Assembly (NCBI RefSeq): GCF_026340465.1
Contig: NZ_JAPEPC010000001.1
Coordinates: 3,374,001 to 3,438,000, forward strand
From: Streptomyces sp. NBC_01306
Lineage (GTDB): Bacteria; Actinomycetota; Actinomycetes; Streptomycetales; Streptomycetaceae
DNA length: 64,000 nt
Direction of reading: 5' to 3'
The position numbers and the translations under genes were made by a program. The notes beneath the pieces are model-generated. The model saw nothing but the letters and a program-made list of their open reading frames with translations, had not been told where the DNA came from and made no database searches. Numbering within the stretch: position 1 is the stretch's first letter; each line of letters begins with the position of its first letter. Shown piece after piece: positions 44,287-52,389 of this stretch.

Positions 44287-44679
44287 ATGGAACGCGGTAA
44301 AGCAAGTCACCAGACCCCGGGGAAGGTCGAGAGCCAGCTCCGTAAAGGGGTTCTGGAGTACTGCGTTCTCGCGCTGATGCGTGACGGGCCCAAGTACGGG
44401 GTCGAACTGCTCAGCGCGTTGCAGGACACCACGGCCCTGACGACCAGCCAGGGCACCGTCTATCCGCTGCTGTCACGGCTGCGGCGGGACGCGCTCGTGG
44501 ACACCGCCTGGCAGGAGTCGGCCTCCGGCCCGCCCCGGCGGTACTACTCGCTGACCGAGGCCGGACACGCCGCACTCGAAGAGTTCGCCGGGATATGGCC
44601 CGGATTCCGTGACGCCGTCGACCACCTCCTCCAGCCGAACACCAGCCCTCGGCCCCACCCGGGAAAGGCACACCCATGA
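44287..44679 (+). CDS. PadR-family transcriptional regulator
   Basis: This 130-residue PadR-type regulator has a wHTH typical of the family (LRKGVLEYCVLALMRDGPKYG, SQGTVYPLLSRLRRDALVD, PPRRYYSLTEAGHAALEEF). There is only a short C-terminal helix, so it belongs to the small subfamily 2. ATG 44287 is the first in-frame ATG. It overlaps the next gene by four bases (ATGA). PadR/HAAS pairs occur often in actinobacteria and firmicutes, where the membrane partner probably senses or binds the regulator. Confidence 0.9.
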   Translation: MERGKASHQTPGKVESQLRKGVLEYCVLALMRDGPKYGVELLSALQDTTALTTSQGTVYPLLSRLRRDALVDTAWQESASGPPRRYYSLTEAGHAALEEFAGIWPGFRDAVDHLLQPNTSPRPHPGKAHP

Positions 44680-45266
44680 AGACCGACGACACCCTGGTCC
44701 AGGACTACATCGCCGCAGTTGAGCGGGAGACCTCGACCTTGCCGCCGGCCGCACGCCAGGAGCTCATAGCCGACCTGAACGAGCACATCCAGGTCGCGCT
44801 CGCCGAACGCCCCGGCAGCACCCGCGAGATCCTGCACGAGATCGGCGACCCCCGCACGATCGCCGCCACCGCCCTCCAGGAACTGGGCCCCACCGCCGGC
44901 TCTCAGGGCAGCAGGCCCGGTCGCCGCCGCTCCCCGGCCTGGCTGCCGATCGTGCTCCTGATAGTCGCCAACGTGCTGCCCTACGCCGGAGGCTTCGCGT
45001 TCCTCGCCATTCTCGCCTTCGCCGCCGAGATCACCGCCGTCGTCATGGTCATCCGCTCCAGCCACTGGACAACGACCCACAAGCGCAACGGCCTCATCAT
45101 GACCCCCGTCATCCCCGTGGTCGCCCACCTCATCTGGTACGCCGCCTTCATCGTCCCCGACGGCAAGATCGCCGGATTCGACGTGATCCGCTGGACACTC
45201 GTCGTCCTGCTGTTCATCCTGACCCTGATCGGCGCCAACTACCTGTGGCGCACCAAGCGCGCCTGA
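44676..45266 (+). CDS. HAAS-domain membrane protein, PadR partner
   Basis: This 196-residue protein has a cytoplasmic HAAS domain (about 1-70: VQDYIAAVERETSTLPPAARQELIADLNEHI) followed by four membrane helices (LPIVLLIVANVLPYAGGF, a helix to about residue 127, then two near the C-terminus). It is translated coupled to the PadR gene. Such pairs regulate membrane proteins or transporters, but no third gene follows here. Function inferred from context. Confidence 0.88.
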   Translation: MKTDDTLVQDYIAAVERETSTLPPAARQELIADLNEHIQVALAERPGSTREILHEIGDPRTIAATALQELGPTAGSQGSRPGRRRSPAWLPIVLLIVANVLPYAGGFAFLAILAFAAEITAVVMVIRSSHWTTTHKRNGLIMTPVIPVVAHLIWYAAFIVPDGKIAGFDVIRWTLVVLLFILTLIGANYLWRTKRA

Positions 45267-45315
45267 CGCAGGACGGCGGCCCGCACCGACGGCGGCCCAC
45301 ACCGGTGGATGACCT

Positions 45316-45720
45316 TCACTGTGCGACGCCGGGCAACAGCCAGCGCCGCACGGGGACCTGAAGCAGTACGCGTCCCCCGTCCGGGCGGTGGGGAACCGTG
45401 ACATCCCAGGCGTACTTCGCCGCGAACGCGGCCGTCACCTCTTCGGGGAACCCGTCATGGCGGAGCTGAACATCTCCCTCCGCGACGACGGGGACCCGGC
45501 CGTCCTCCAGCGCCAGGGACACCCGGGGGTTCTCCCGGAGAACGCGCACCTTGACCGAAGCGCTGTCCACCCCGATCCACCAGCTGCCCCGGAGGAAGAC
45601 GAACCACACGGGCGTCACATGGGGTGACCCGTCGGGACGGACACCGCACAGCCAGACGGTGCGCTCGGTGGCCAGACGGTCCAGGACGGCGGGGTCGGCC
45701 GGATGCGCGGCAGTGCTCAT
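45316..45720 (-). CDS. FMN-binding split-barrel (PPOX-like, F420-type) protein
   Basis: This 134-residue protein has a pyridoxamine-phosphate-oxidase-like barrel (VWLCGVRPDGSPHVTPVWFVF, WWIGVDSASVKVRVLRENPRVSLALED). Actinobacterial homologues of this size commonly use F420 or FMN as PPOX-class oxidoreductases. No catalytic residues can be named. ATG 45720 marks the start of homology; the upstream frame is Gly/Arg-rich noise. It is convergent with the HAAS gene and divergent from the AhpD-like gene. Confidence 0.88.
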   Translation of the reverse strand: MSTAAHPADPAVLDRLATERTVWLCGVRPDGSPHVTPVWFVFLRGSWWIGVDSASVKVRVLRENPRVSLALEDGRVPVVAEGDVQLRHDGFPEEVTAAFAAKYAWDVTVPHRPDGGRVLLQVPVRRWLLPGVAQ

Positions 45721-45869
45721 CCGCCCATCCCAGCCCACACGGCCGCCGCCCCGCTTCGGTCCACAGCCCCTGGCGCCCCGGACTTTCGGCGTACGCCCGG
45801 TCATGTCACATCTCGCCGCCCCGCTCCGTCGTACTCATGCAGGCATCGAAAACGACAGAGGAGTCCATC

Positions 45870-46346
45870 ATGGGTGGCCGTATCAACATGTTCGAGAACC
45901 CGGTCGCGGGCAAGGTCTGGAAGCACATCATCGCGGCGAACAAGGCCATCGTCGACTCGTCACTGCTTCCTGTCGCGACACAGGAGCTGGTGAAGATCCG
46001 CGCGAGTCAGATCAACGGGTGCGGCGGCTGCCTCGACATGCACACCAAGGACGCAGCCGCGGCCGGTGAGACCGCGGTACGCCTCAACCTGGTCGCCGCG
46101 TGGCGCGAGGCCACGGTCTTCACCGAGGCCGAACGCGCGGCGCTGGAGCTGACGGAGCAGGGCACCCGCCTCGCCGACGCGGCCGGCGGTGTCACGGACG
46201 AGGCCTGGGCGAACGCCGCCAAGCACTACAACGAGGACCAGCTCGCCGCCCTGGTGTCCCAGATCGCCGTCATCAACGCCTTCAACCGTGGCAACGTCAT
46301 GATCCAGACACCGGCCGGCAGCTACGAGCCCGGCATGCTCGGATAA
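45870..46346 (+). CDS. Carboxymuconolactone decarboxylase/AhpD-like protein
   Basis: This 158-residue all-alpha protein has the AhpD redox motif SQINGCGGCLDMH (ExxCxxCxxxH type). It probably acts as a peroxidase or a thiol-disulfide reductant for reactive oxygen detoxification. ATG 45870 has GAGGAG nearby; further upstream sequence is antisense to the neighbour. A long hairpin with a 2-nt bulge ends the transcript. No ahpC gene is adjacent. Confidence 0.92.
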   Translation: MGGRINMFENPVAGKVWKHIIAANKAIVDSSLLPVATQELVKIRASQINGCGGCLDMHTKDAAAAGETAVRLNLVAAWREATVFTEAERAALELTEQGTRLADAAGGVTDEAWANAAKHYNEDQLAALVSQIAVINAFNRGNVMIQTPAGSYEPGMLG

Positions 46347-46364
46347 AAAGGGAGACCATCCCGG

Positions 46365-46394
46365 CCGGGCCCCGGAGGCGTTCCTCCGGCCCGG
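46365..46394 (+). terminator. Hairpin terminator after the AhpD-like gene
   Basis: A 12-bp stem with a 2-nt bulge and a CGTT loop lies 19 bp after the stop codon. Confidence 0.75.
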
Positions 46395-46539
46395 TCGGCT
46401 CCCTTCCGTTCGCACCCGCACGCCCGCCCGCGGAGGCGGTACGCACCTGAACGAAGCCGCCGCGGGTACAGCAACTCTCGGATGGCCCTTCTGGGGTCAC
46501 GTCCCAGAACATCGGCCTACAGCGGGCTCGTCCTGCTGG

Positions 46540-47991
46540 TCAACCCGTTGATGGCTGCCCGAGGATCTCCGCCCCGGGCCGCTGCGGGTCGTAGGGAGCC
46601 CAGCCCGGGTTCCCGGTGCCGGCGAACGCCACCCACGCGCCGTGTACTTGGGCCGCGAGTCCTGCTGGAGCGGGGTCGGGGCCGAGCAGGCTGGTGTCCC
46701 CGTGCAGCCAGGGCTTGTCCGCCATGTCGAACACGAAGGGCAGTTCGACGGTGTGGGCAGCGCCGAGCCGACCGCCCAGAGCCGTCGAGCGATACCCGAA
46801 CGAGTAGAGGTGCGTGCGGCCGCCCGAGATCCGCGCGTGGGCCCGTGCCATGCGGGTCGTACCGTCCGCGAACAGGGCCTGCCCGAGCACGGCGGAGCGC
46901 AGCTCGCCCGGTGTCGCGCCCGGCCGTGCCGTGCGGTGCGCGGCGAGGGCGCTTTCCGGATCTGCATGGACCCGGGTCGCGACGGTCAGCACATCGGCTT
47001 CCGTGGTGGACTCCAGATCACCCTGCGGTACGAGGTACAGGTGCCCCTCTTCGGTGTTGGTGCCGATGAGCAGGTCGACGTCGGCGGCCGGGCCGTCGGC
47101 GAGACCGTCGGCGGGCTGGACCGGAAGGACCAGGCTGAACGGGCTGAGCCCGGCCAGCGGGTCCCGGGCGGTGCTGGTGCGGAGGTCGAGACCGGCCAGT
47201 GCGGGCAGGATCGCCAGGAAGCGCTCGTCCGGGATCGGGGCGAACGCCTCGGCGGTCGGTTCGACGCCCAGCGCGGCGGCCGCCGCGGAGGTGACCCGCT
47301 GCGCCTGCTCCGGGGTGAACGCGCCGGTGCCGCTGCCGCTTTGGACGATCGCCCGGCGGAACAGGCCCTTGGCCTGCGGTGTCGCGAGCAGCCCGCCGGT
47401 GAGCGTGGCGCCCGCGGACTGGCCGAAGAGCGTGACGTTGCCGGGGTCGCCGCCGAATGCCGCGACGGTGTCCTGTACCCAGCTGAGGGCGGCGAGCACG
47501 TCCAGCAGTCCGCGGTTGGCCGGAGCGCCCGCCAGATCGAGGAACCCGGGGATGCCGAGGCGGTAGTTCACCGTCACGAGCACGACGTCGTCGCGGGCGA
47601 ACGCGCTGCCGTCGTAGAGCGCGGCGCGGCGCGATCCGGTGACGAACCCGCCGCCGTGCACGAAGACCATGACGGGGCGTCTGCCGTCGTCGGCGGCAGG
47701 CGTGTGGACATCGACGGTCAGGTACTCCTCGCCGGGCACCCAGCCCGGCCCGAAGTAGGGGGCCATGTCGAGCCGGCCGAAGTCGCGGGCCGGCTGGGGA
47801 GCCGTGGGTCCGGGCTGTGTGCCGTCGCGGACACCGGACCAGCCCGGGTGCGGTACGGGTGGCGCGAAACGGCCGGCGCCGGCCGGCGCCGCCGCGTAGG
47901 GGATGGCGCGGTAGCGCTCGCCGGATCCGTCACGGACGCCGCGCACGGCGCCCGCGGGGGTTTCGACTACCGGATCTTCCTGTCGGGACAC
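46540..47991 (-). CDS. Type B carboxylesterase
   Basis: This 483-residue alpha/beta hydrolase is of the carboxylesterase/para-nitrobenzyl esterase family. The oxyanion region MVFVHGGGFVTGS and the nucleophile elbow LFGQSAGAT (Gln in place of the usual Glu before Ser) are followed by the acid (GTNTEEGHLYL) and the catalytic His (GAAHTVELPFVF). There is no signal peptide, so it is cytoplasmic. GTG 47991 has AGGAAGAG. It lies 63 bp downstream of a metallo-beta-lactamase-fold gene, in an operon divergent from an HTH regulator. Substrate unknown. Confidence 0.92.
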   Translation of the reverse strand: MSRQEDPVVETPAGAVRGVRDGSGERYRAIPYAAAPAGAGRFAPPVPHPGWSGVRDGTQPGPTAPQPARDFGRLDMAPYFGPGWVPGEEYLTVDVHTPAADDGRRPVMVFVHGGGFVTGSRRAALYDGSAFARDDVVLVTVNYRLGIPGFLDLAGAPANRGLLDVLAALSWVQDTVAAFGGDPGNVTLFGQSAGATLTGGLLATPQAKGLFRRAIVQSGSGTGAFTPEQAQRVTSAAAAALGVEPTAEAFAPIPDERFLAILPALAGLDLRTSTARDPLAGLSPFSLVLPVQPADGLADGPAADVDLLIGTNTEEGHLYLVPQGDLESTTEADVLTVATRVHADPESALAAHRTARPGATPGELRSAVLGQALFADGTTRMARAHARISGGRTHLYSFGYRSTALGGRLGAAHTVELPFVFDMADKPWLHGDTSLLGPDPAPAGLAAQVHGAWVAFAGTGNPGWAPYDPQRPGAEILGQPSTG

Positions 47992-48054
47992 GGGAGACTC
48001 TTCCTGTGTGGAGCGGGCATCGGGAGATGCGGCTCTTCCTGTGTGCAGCGGGCG

Positions 48055-48996
48055 TCAGGCGAGGCGGGAGAGGGGCGCCCACTCCTTGATCGCGAACTTC
48101 GCCCCGCGGCGGGTGACCTCCGCGGCGCCTCGGCCGCCGAAGTGCGCCGGGAACACCAGCGCGTTGTCCTCGGCGGCGCGGCCGAGCAGCTTGTGCCGGG
48201 TGGCGCGGGATTCCAACGGGTCCTCGCAGAAGCAGGAGTTGGTCTCGGGCTCGGCGATCTGTAGCGCGGTGTGCACCAGGTCCCCGACGAACAACGCCCG
48301 GTCGCCGCCGGATTCCAGGGTGAGCACGGACGAGCCGGGGGTGTGCCCGGGAGCGAGTTCGAGACGAAGGTTCTTGTCGATCCGGTACGTGTCCTCCCAC
48401 AGGTGGGTGAGTCCCGCCTGGTGAACCGGCGTGACGCTGTCCTCGAAGACGTTCTGGTTCCCGCGGCCCAGTACGGACTTGTTCTCGTTGGCCGGGTCCC
48501 AGAAGTCGAAGTCCCGCCGGTTCATCAGGTACGTGGCGTTGGGGAAGGTCGGGACCCAGTCCCGGCCTTCGAGGCGGGTGTTCCAGCCGACATGATCGAT
48601 GTGCAGATGGGTGTTGACCACGATGTCGATGTCCTCGGGCCGCACCCCGGCGGCGGCGAGGTTGTCGAGGTAGTTGGTGTCCAGGCGGCTCCACACCGGT
48701 GCGTAGGGCCGCTCCTTGTGGTTGCCCACACCGGTGTCGATGAGGATCGTGCGTCCCTCGCTGCGCAGCAGCCAGGACTGGAGCGCCGAATGGCACTCGT
48801 CCGTCTCCGGGTTCCAGAAGTCGGGCGCCAGCCAGGCGCGGTGCTCGTCCCACGAGCCGTTCTGGCTGTCCGGAAAGAACTGGGCCGGGGGCATCCCGAC
48901 CGAGCCGTAGAACTCTTTGATGCGGGTGACGGTGACGTCGCCAAGGGTGAGCTGATCCGGGTTCTGCTCCGGGCTCTGCTCCGGGTTCTGATCCAT
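48055..48996 (-). CDS. Metallo-beta-lactamase-fold hydrolase
   Basis: This 313-residue enzyme has the zinc motif NTHLHIDHVGWN (HxHxDH) and downstream ligands in ELAPGHTPGSS, ALFVGDLVH and ALVFPAHFGG. The layout is like the AHL-lactonase/quorum-quenching and related hydrolase branch. ATG 48996 has CGAGGAGCG upstream. The first 15 residues are a NPEQSPEQNPDQ repeat. It forms an operon with the esterase, suggesting a two-step hydrolysis of an ester or lactone, and is divergent from the MmyB-type HTH gene. Confidence 0.9.
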   Translation of the reverse strand: MDQNPEQSPEQNPDQLTLGDVTVTRIKEFYGSVGMPPAQFFPDSQNGSWDEHRAWLAPDFWNPETDECHSALQSWLLRSEGRTILIDTGVGNHKERPYAPVWSRLDTNYLDNLAAAGVRPEDIDIVVNTHLHIDHVGWNTRLEGRDWVPTFPNATYLMNRRDFDFWDPANENKSVLGRGNQNVFEDSVTPVHQAGLTHLWEDTYRIDKNLRLELAPGHTPGSSVLTLESGGDRALFVGDLVHTALQIAEPETNSCFCEDPLESRATRHKLLGRAAEDNALVFPAHFGGRGAAEVTRRGAKFAIKEWAPLSRLA

Positions 48997-49085
48997 GCGT
49001 CCGCTCCTCGGGTCCGGGGTGTGTGGCCGAATGAGACCAAGCCTGGGCAGGCGGACGGGTACGCACCACTCCCGGGTTGTCCTAC

Positions 49086-49096
49086 CCCTGGCAGGG
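49086..49096. promoter_or_regulatory. Small dyad CCCTG-G-CAGGG in the hydrolase/HTH intergenic region
   Basis: A perfect 5-bp-arm inverted repeat in the 138-bp divergent promoter region is a candidate site for the HTH protein; short and therefore weak. Confidence 0.3.
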
Positions 49097-49134
49097 TGTG
49101 GCTGGGATCCGGTCGCGCACCGAATACTGGGGTG

Positions 49135-50043
49135 ATGACCGAACCCGGACCGCTCGGCACCTTCCTCCAAGCCCGACGCGCGCGGCTGCGACCCGCGGAC
49201 GTCGGCCTGCGCGACCTCGGGCCCCGCAGGCGGGTGGCCGGGCTCCGCCGCGAGGAAGTGGCCCAGCTGGCGGGCGTTAGCGTCTCGTACTACGCACGGC
49301 TCGAACAGGGCCTGTCCCGCGGGGCGTCGGCCGAGGTGCTCGGCGCGATCGCCCGCGCTCTCCAGCTCGACGCCCCCGAGCGCGAGCACCTCGACCGCCT
49401 CGCCGGCGCCGCCCGCCACACGCCCCGGCTGCGCCGCCCGCGCCCCGAGAAGCTCGCCGACGAAACCCGCGACCTCCTCCGCGCCGTCGACGGCGTCCCG
49501 GCGATAGTGCTCGGCCGCCGTACGGACGTACTGGCCTGGAACGCCCTCGGGCACGCTCTGCTTGCGGGCCACCTGGACCTGCTCGGCCCGGACGACCCGG
49601 CGCGACGCCCGAACATGACCCGGATCCTGTTCCTGGACCCGCACTGCCGGGAGCTGTACACGAACTGGACGCGCAAGGCCCGCGCCGTGGTCGGCAATCT
49701 GCGCATCGCCGTCGGCAGGCACCCGGACGACCCGCTGCTCGCCGAACTGATCGGTGAACTGACGATGAAGAGCCCGGAGTTCGTCGCGCTGTGGGCGGAC
49801 CACCGCGTGGAGCCGTGCGACGCCGCCTCCTACGAGCTGCACCACCCCGTCGTCGGCAGCGTGACGGTGACCCAGCAGACTCTGTCCGTCGCCCGCTCAC
49901 CGGACCAGGCGCTCATCGTGTGCACCACCCCCGCCGGTTCCTCTTCCGAAGAGGCCCTCGCGCTCCTCCGGCAGGTGACCGACGACCGGACGCCGCACGC
50001 GAACAGCGCCGGCGTTTCCAAGGAGCCAACTCGACACTTCTGA
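49135..50043 (+). CDS. MmyB-like HTH transcriptional regulator
   Basis: This 302-residue protein begins with an XRE-type HTH (about 10-85), as shown by RRVAGLRREEVAQLAGVSVSYYARLEQG. A ligand-binding MmyB-type PAS-like domain follows (about 105-280; LAWNALGHALLAGH, RILFLDPHCRELYTNW). Such regulators bind fatty-acid-like ligands in Streptomyces and control a neighbouring divergent enzyme gene. Here that is the hydrolase/esterase operon. ATG 49135 starts close to the homology. The last 20 residues are unique. Confidence 0.92.
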   Translation: MTEPGPLGTFLQARRARLRPADVGLRDLGPRRRVAGLRREEVAQLAGVSVSYYARLEQGLSRGASAEVLGAIARALQLDAPEREHLDRLAGAARHTPRLRRPRPEKLADETRDLLRAVDGVPAIVLGRRTDVLAWNALGHALLAGHLDLLGPDDPARRPNMTRILFLDPHCRELYTNWTRKARAVVGNLRIAVGRHPDDPLLAELIGELTMKSPEFVALWADHRVEPCDAASYELHHPVVGSVTVTQQTLSVARSPDQALIVCTTPAGSSSEEALALLRQVTDDRTPHANSAGVSKEPTRHF

Positions 50044-50064
50044 GGCGGTCCCGGCCGACCGCCT
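50043..50064 (+). terminator. Hairpin at the stop codon of the MmyB-type gene
   Basis: Arms AGGCGGTC and its complement (50043-50050, 50057-50064) with a 6-nt loop begin at the last base of the stop codon. Confidence 0.55.
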
Positions 50065-50219
50065 GTAGTGGCCGACCGCCCGTGGTCCACGAAGCGCGCT
50101 GGGACCAGGCCGGTTCACGGATCGCCCCTCACGCGCGCCCCAGGACAGGCCCTCCTTCGTCAATTGTCAGACTGCACCGACTGGGGCAACGCTTTACAGA
50201 AGGATGGCAAGATCGTCGC

Positions 50220-50408
50220 CTACGGCTCGCCCGTCAGGCCTGCCCGGAAGGCGGTCCAGGCGGCGGGCGAGAGCTGGACGACGGGGCCTGCGGTGTCCTT
50301 GGAGTCGCGTACAGCCACGGTGCCGGGGACGTTCAACGCGACCTCAACGCACTCTTGCCCAGAGTTCCCCCCGGTGTAGGTGGACTTGACGAACTCGAAC
50401 GGGGTCAC
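50220..50408 (-). CDS. DUF397 small protein, partner of the Scr1-type regulator
   Basis: This 62-residue protein has the DUF397 pattern: FVKSTYTGGNSGQECVEVAL, then VAVRDSKDTAGPVVQLSPAAWTAF. In Streptomyces these small proteins are always near a Scr1/WhiJ-type HTH regulator, as here (3 bp apart), and act as its partner or antagonist. GTG 50408 is the start at the domain boundary. Closest model: the whiJ/abaA loci. Convergent to the MmyB gene, with a 176-bp gap holding no other gene. Confidence 0.93.
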   Translation of the reverse strand: MTPFEFVKSTYTGGNSGQECVEVALNVPGTVAVRDSKDTAGPVVQLSPAAWTAFRAGLTGEP

Positions 50409-50411
50409 GCG

Positions 50412-51293
50412 CTACAGCTCCTTGAGAATGCTCTCTACCAATCTGACCGAATTGCGCTGAGCCAGCCCCAACCGGGTGATCCGTTCGAACAGTTGGCCGT
50501 GGTGCGCGGCATCAGTATCGTCCTCCAACCACAGAGTGGTCGACGTGGTATCCATGTGCACCACGTCGAGAGCACCTGGTTCGGCGAACGAAACGATCGT
50601 GAAGGCGCTGGTCATCCCCGGATGAGCACCAGCGAGGTACGGCACCACCTGCAACTTCACGTGGGGCCGGCGCGTCATGTCCAGCAAATGACCAAGCTGC
50701 TCGCGCATGACCTCCCGGCCGCCAACGAGTTGCCGCAAACAGCCTTCGCCGACGACCGCCCACAGTTCCAGCGGGTGATCTCCTACAAGTCGCGCCTTGC
50801 GTGCCATGCGGGACTCGACGAACGGGTCGATCTCATCAAGGTCGGACCAGGAGCCGTTGCCTACCGCGAGGGCGCGTGCGTAGTCCGCAGTCTGAAGCAG
50901 CCCCGGGACGATATTCGGCTGCCAAGTGCGTACGAGGGTCGCGATGTCCTCCAGCGCCACGTACTCGCCCATCGCCTGGAGTTGCGGGTACTGGTTCCAC
51001 CACCCATGCGCCTTGCGTCGTTCCCGGTCCGTCTTGGCGAGGGCCAGCAGACGGTTGATGGAGCCCGGGTCTTCATTGCCGTACAGGTGGCACAGTGCGC
51101 GGACATCCGGATCACGCACCGGCACAAGTCCGCGCTCTATCTTCGCGACCTTGGCAACGGATGCCGTCAACGCGTCAGCCGCGTGCGACTGGCGCAGGTC
51201 ACTCGCCTCGCGCATACGTAGCAGTTCGCCCCCGAGGCGTCGTCCCAGGACGGTGGAGACCGTCCTGCCTCGGTCAGGACTCGTACCGGCCAT
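50412..51293 (-). CDS. Scr1/WhiJ-type HTH regulator with DUF5753 domain
   Basis: This 293-residue protein has an XRE-type HTH (about 18-80; LGGELLRMREASDLRQSHAA) and a DUF5753 domain (about 115-290) with its hallmark PNIVPGLLQTADYARAL and later RPHVKLQVVPYLAGAHPGM. Paralogues of this kind with a DUF397 gene and an ATP-binding protein control development and antibiotic production in Streptomyces (whiJ type). ATG 51293 has GGGGAAGGGG upstream. A perfect palindrome in the divergent region (51379-51396) may be its operator. Confidence 0.93.
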   Translation of the reverse strand: MAGTSPDRGRTVSTVLGRRLGGELLRMREASDLRQSHAADALTASVAKVAKIERGLVPVRDPDVRALCHLYGNEDPGSINRLLALAKTDRERRKAHGWWNQYPQLQAMGEYVALEDIATLVRTWQPNIVPGLLQTADYARALAVGNGSWSDLDEIDPFVESRMARKARLVGDHPLELWAVVGEGCLRQLVGGREVMREQLGHLLDMTRRPHVKLQVVPYLAGAHPGMTSAFTIVSFAEPGALDVVHMDTTSTTLWLEDDTDAAHHGQLFERITRLGLAQRNSVRLVESILKEL

Positions 51294-51378
51294 GTGCCGC
51301 CCCTTCCCCGCAATTCGCTTCAGTTTGCTGTCGCCCCAGGCGCAGCACAACAAGGACAGAGAAATTTCTGCCCGAACA

Positions 51379-51396
51379 ACTTGCTGCCCAGCAAGT
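51379..51396. promoter_or_regulatory. Palindrome ACTTGCTG-CC-CAGCAAGT in the Scr1-type divergent promoter
   Basis: A perfect 8-bp-arm inverted repeat lies 86 bp before the HTH gene and 125 bp before the ATPase gene. Likely operator of the Scr1-type regulator, by position. Confidence 0.65.
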
Positions 51397-51520
51397 CGCA
51401 CCGCTACGGTCAGTACTCAACCGCTTGCACAGCGGCGCCAGTTGGCGGAAGTGCACCGCTCCGGCCTGCCCGGCCGGCGCGGCGATGCCACCGCCGCACT
51501 CGCATGAGGAGGCACGTGTC

Positions 51521-51931
51521 ATGACCGTCCGGCACGACAAGGTCAGCTACCCCCCGTACCCGCGCAGCGTCCCTCTGGCCCGCAGACGCGTCGCCTCGCT
51601 CGTCGCCGACTGGGGGCACCCCGAACTCGCCGGTGACGCCGCACTCGTGGCCGGTGAGCTCTGCGGGAACGCCGTGCTGCACGGGTGTCTGCGGGACCGG
51701 CTCTTCCGGGTCGACGTCACGCTCGGCGGGAACACCCTCCGGATCGCGGTGACGGACCCTCGCGGGGAACGGCTGCCAGTGCCACGGGTCGCCGACCCCG
51801 ACGACCAGTTCGGGCGCGGGCTGCTCATCGTCGATACGGTCGCGGCCCGCTGGGACGTACAGACCCTGACCGTGGGCAAGGCCGTCTGGGCCGAACTGGA
51901 CGTGCAGCCCGTAGCGTTGCTCTGCCCGTAG
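51521..51931 (+). CDS. ATP-binding protein (anti-sigma-type HATPase), Scr1 cluster
   Basis: This 136-residue protein has a GHKL ATPase fold of the RsbW-like kind: N-box LVAGELCGNAVLHG, G1 region (IAVTDPRG) and G2 box FGRGLLIVDTVAARW. Small proteins of this kind are the third member of whiJ-type clusters. ATG 51521 has TGAGGAGG upstream. It may act as a Ser/Thr kinase of an unknown partner or an anti-sigma factor; this is not seen in the sequence. Confidence 0.92.
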   Translation: MTVRHDKVSYPPYPRSVPLARRRVASLVADWGHPELAGDAALVAGELCGNAVLHGCLRDRLFRVDVTLGGNTLRIAVTDPRGERLPVPRVADPDDQFGRGLLIVDTVAARWDVQTLTVGKAVWAELDVQPVALLCP

Positions 51932-51937
51932 CGCCTC

Positions 51938-52168
51938 TCACACGGCCGGGACAGCGGACCGCACTTCACTGAGGGCGTGCCGGGCGATGTCGCCGAACTC
52001 ATCGGTGTTGCCCGGGTCGCTCCACCGCTCGTAGGCCATCTTCATGGCGAGCTCTTGGCGAGTCCGGCGCGCTTCGCGATGTCGAGCACGGTTGTGTTCT
52101 CGTACCCGCGCTCCGCGAACAGTTCGAGAGCGGCGTCAGCGAGTCGTTGCGATGCGCTCTCGGTGGCG
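51938..52168 (-). pseudogene. TetR-family regulator, internally deleted and out of frame
   Basis: The N-terminal part (52168 to 52045) reads as a TetR HTH: ADAALELFAERGYENTTVLD, IAKRAGLAKSS. The frame then stops at 52042. The other frame (52045 to 51938) reads as a typical TetR C-terminus (YERWSDPGNTDEFGDIARHA) and ends with a stop codon. About 100 residues between them are missing, and the N-terminal start codon is not found. So the gene is a remnant. It abuts a fragment of an oxidoreductase in the opposite direction. Confidence 0.8.
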
Positions 52169-52292
52169 GGGACGACCGCCTCGGCGGCGCTCGCAGCGGC
52201 CGATGTGAAGGCTGGCGACACCGTCTTGATCGGGGGCGCCGCCGGTGGTGTGGGCGTGCTCGCCGTCCAGCTCGCCGGGCTCAAGGGTGCCC
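52154..52292 (+). pseudogene. Fragment of a zinc-type (MDR) quinone oxidoreductase
   Basis: About 46 residues show homology to the Rossmann part of the medium-chain dehydrogenases (GTTASAALAAADVKAGDTVL and IGGAAGGVGVLAVQLAGLKG, with the GGxGGVG cofactor loop). No start or C-terminus remains; the frame runs on into the downstream terminator. TetR regulators are often divergent from such oxidoreductases, so both pieces may derive from one ancestral pair. Confidence 0.8.
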
Positions 52293-52329
52293 GGGACCAG
52301 GAAGCCACAGCCGACGTCGCGGCACAGCG

Positions 52330-52362
52330 CGGCCCCCGGACGCACCGCGCGTCCGGGGGCCG
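52330..52362 (-). terminator. Terminator of the bkd operon
   Basis: Perfect 14-bp arms (52330-52343, 52349-52362) with a 5-nt loop lie 28 bp past the E2 stop codon. Confidence 0.85.
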
Positions 52363-52389
52363 TTCAGCTGCTCGGGCCACTGCGCCCGG

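Noticed and set aside
50068..50379. Plus-strand frame opposite DUF397
   Set aside because: DUF397 on the minus strand is a clear family match; the plus frame is its shadow.
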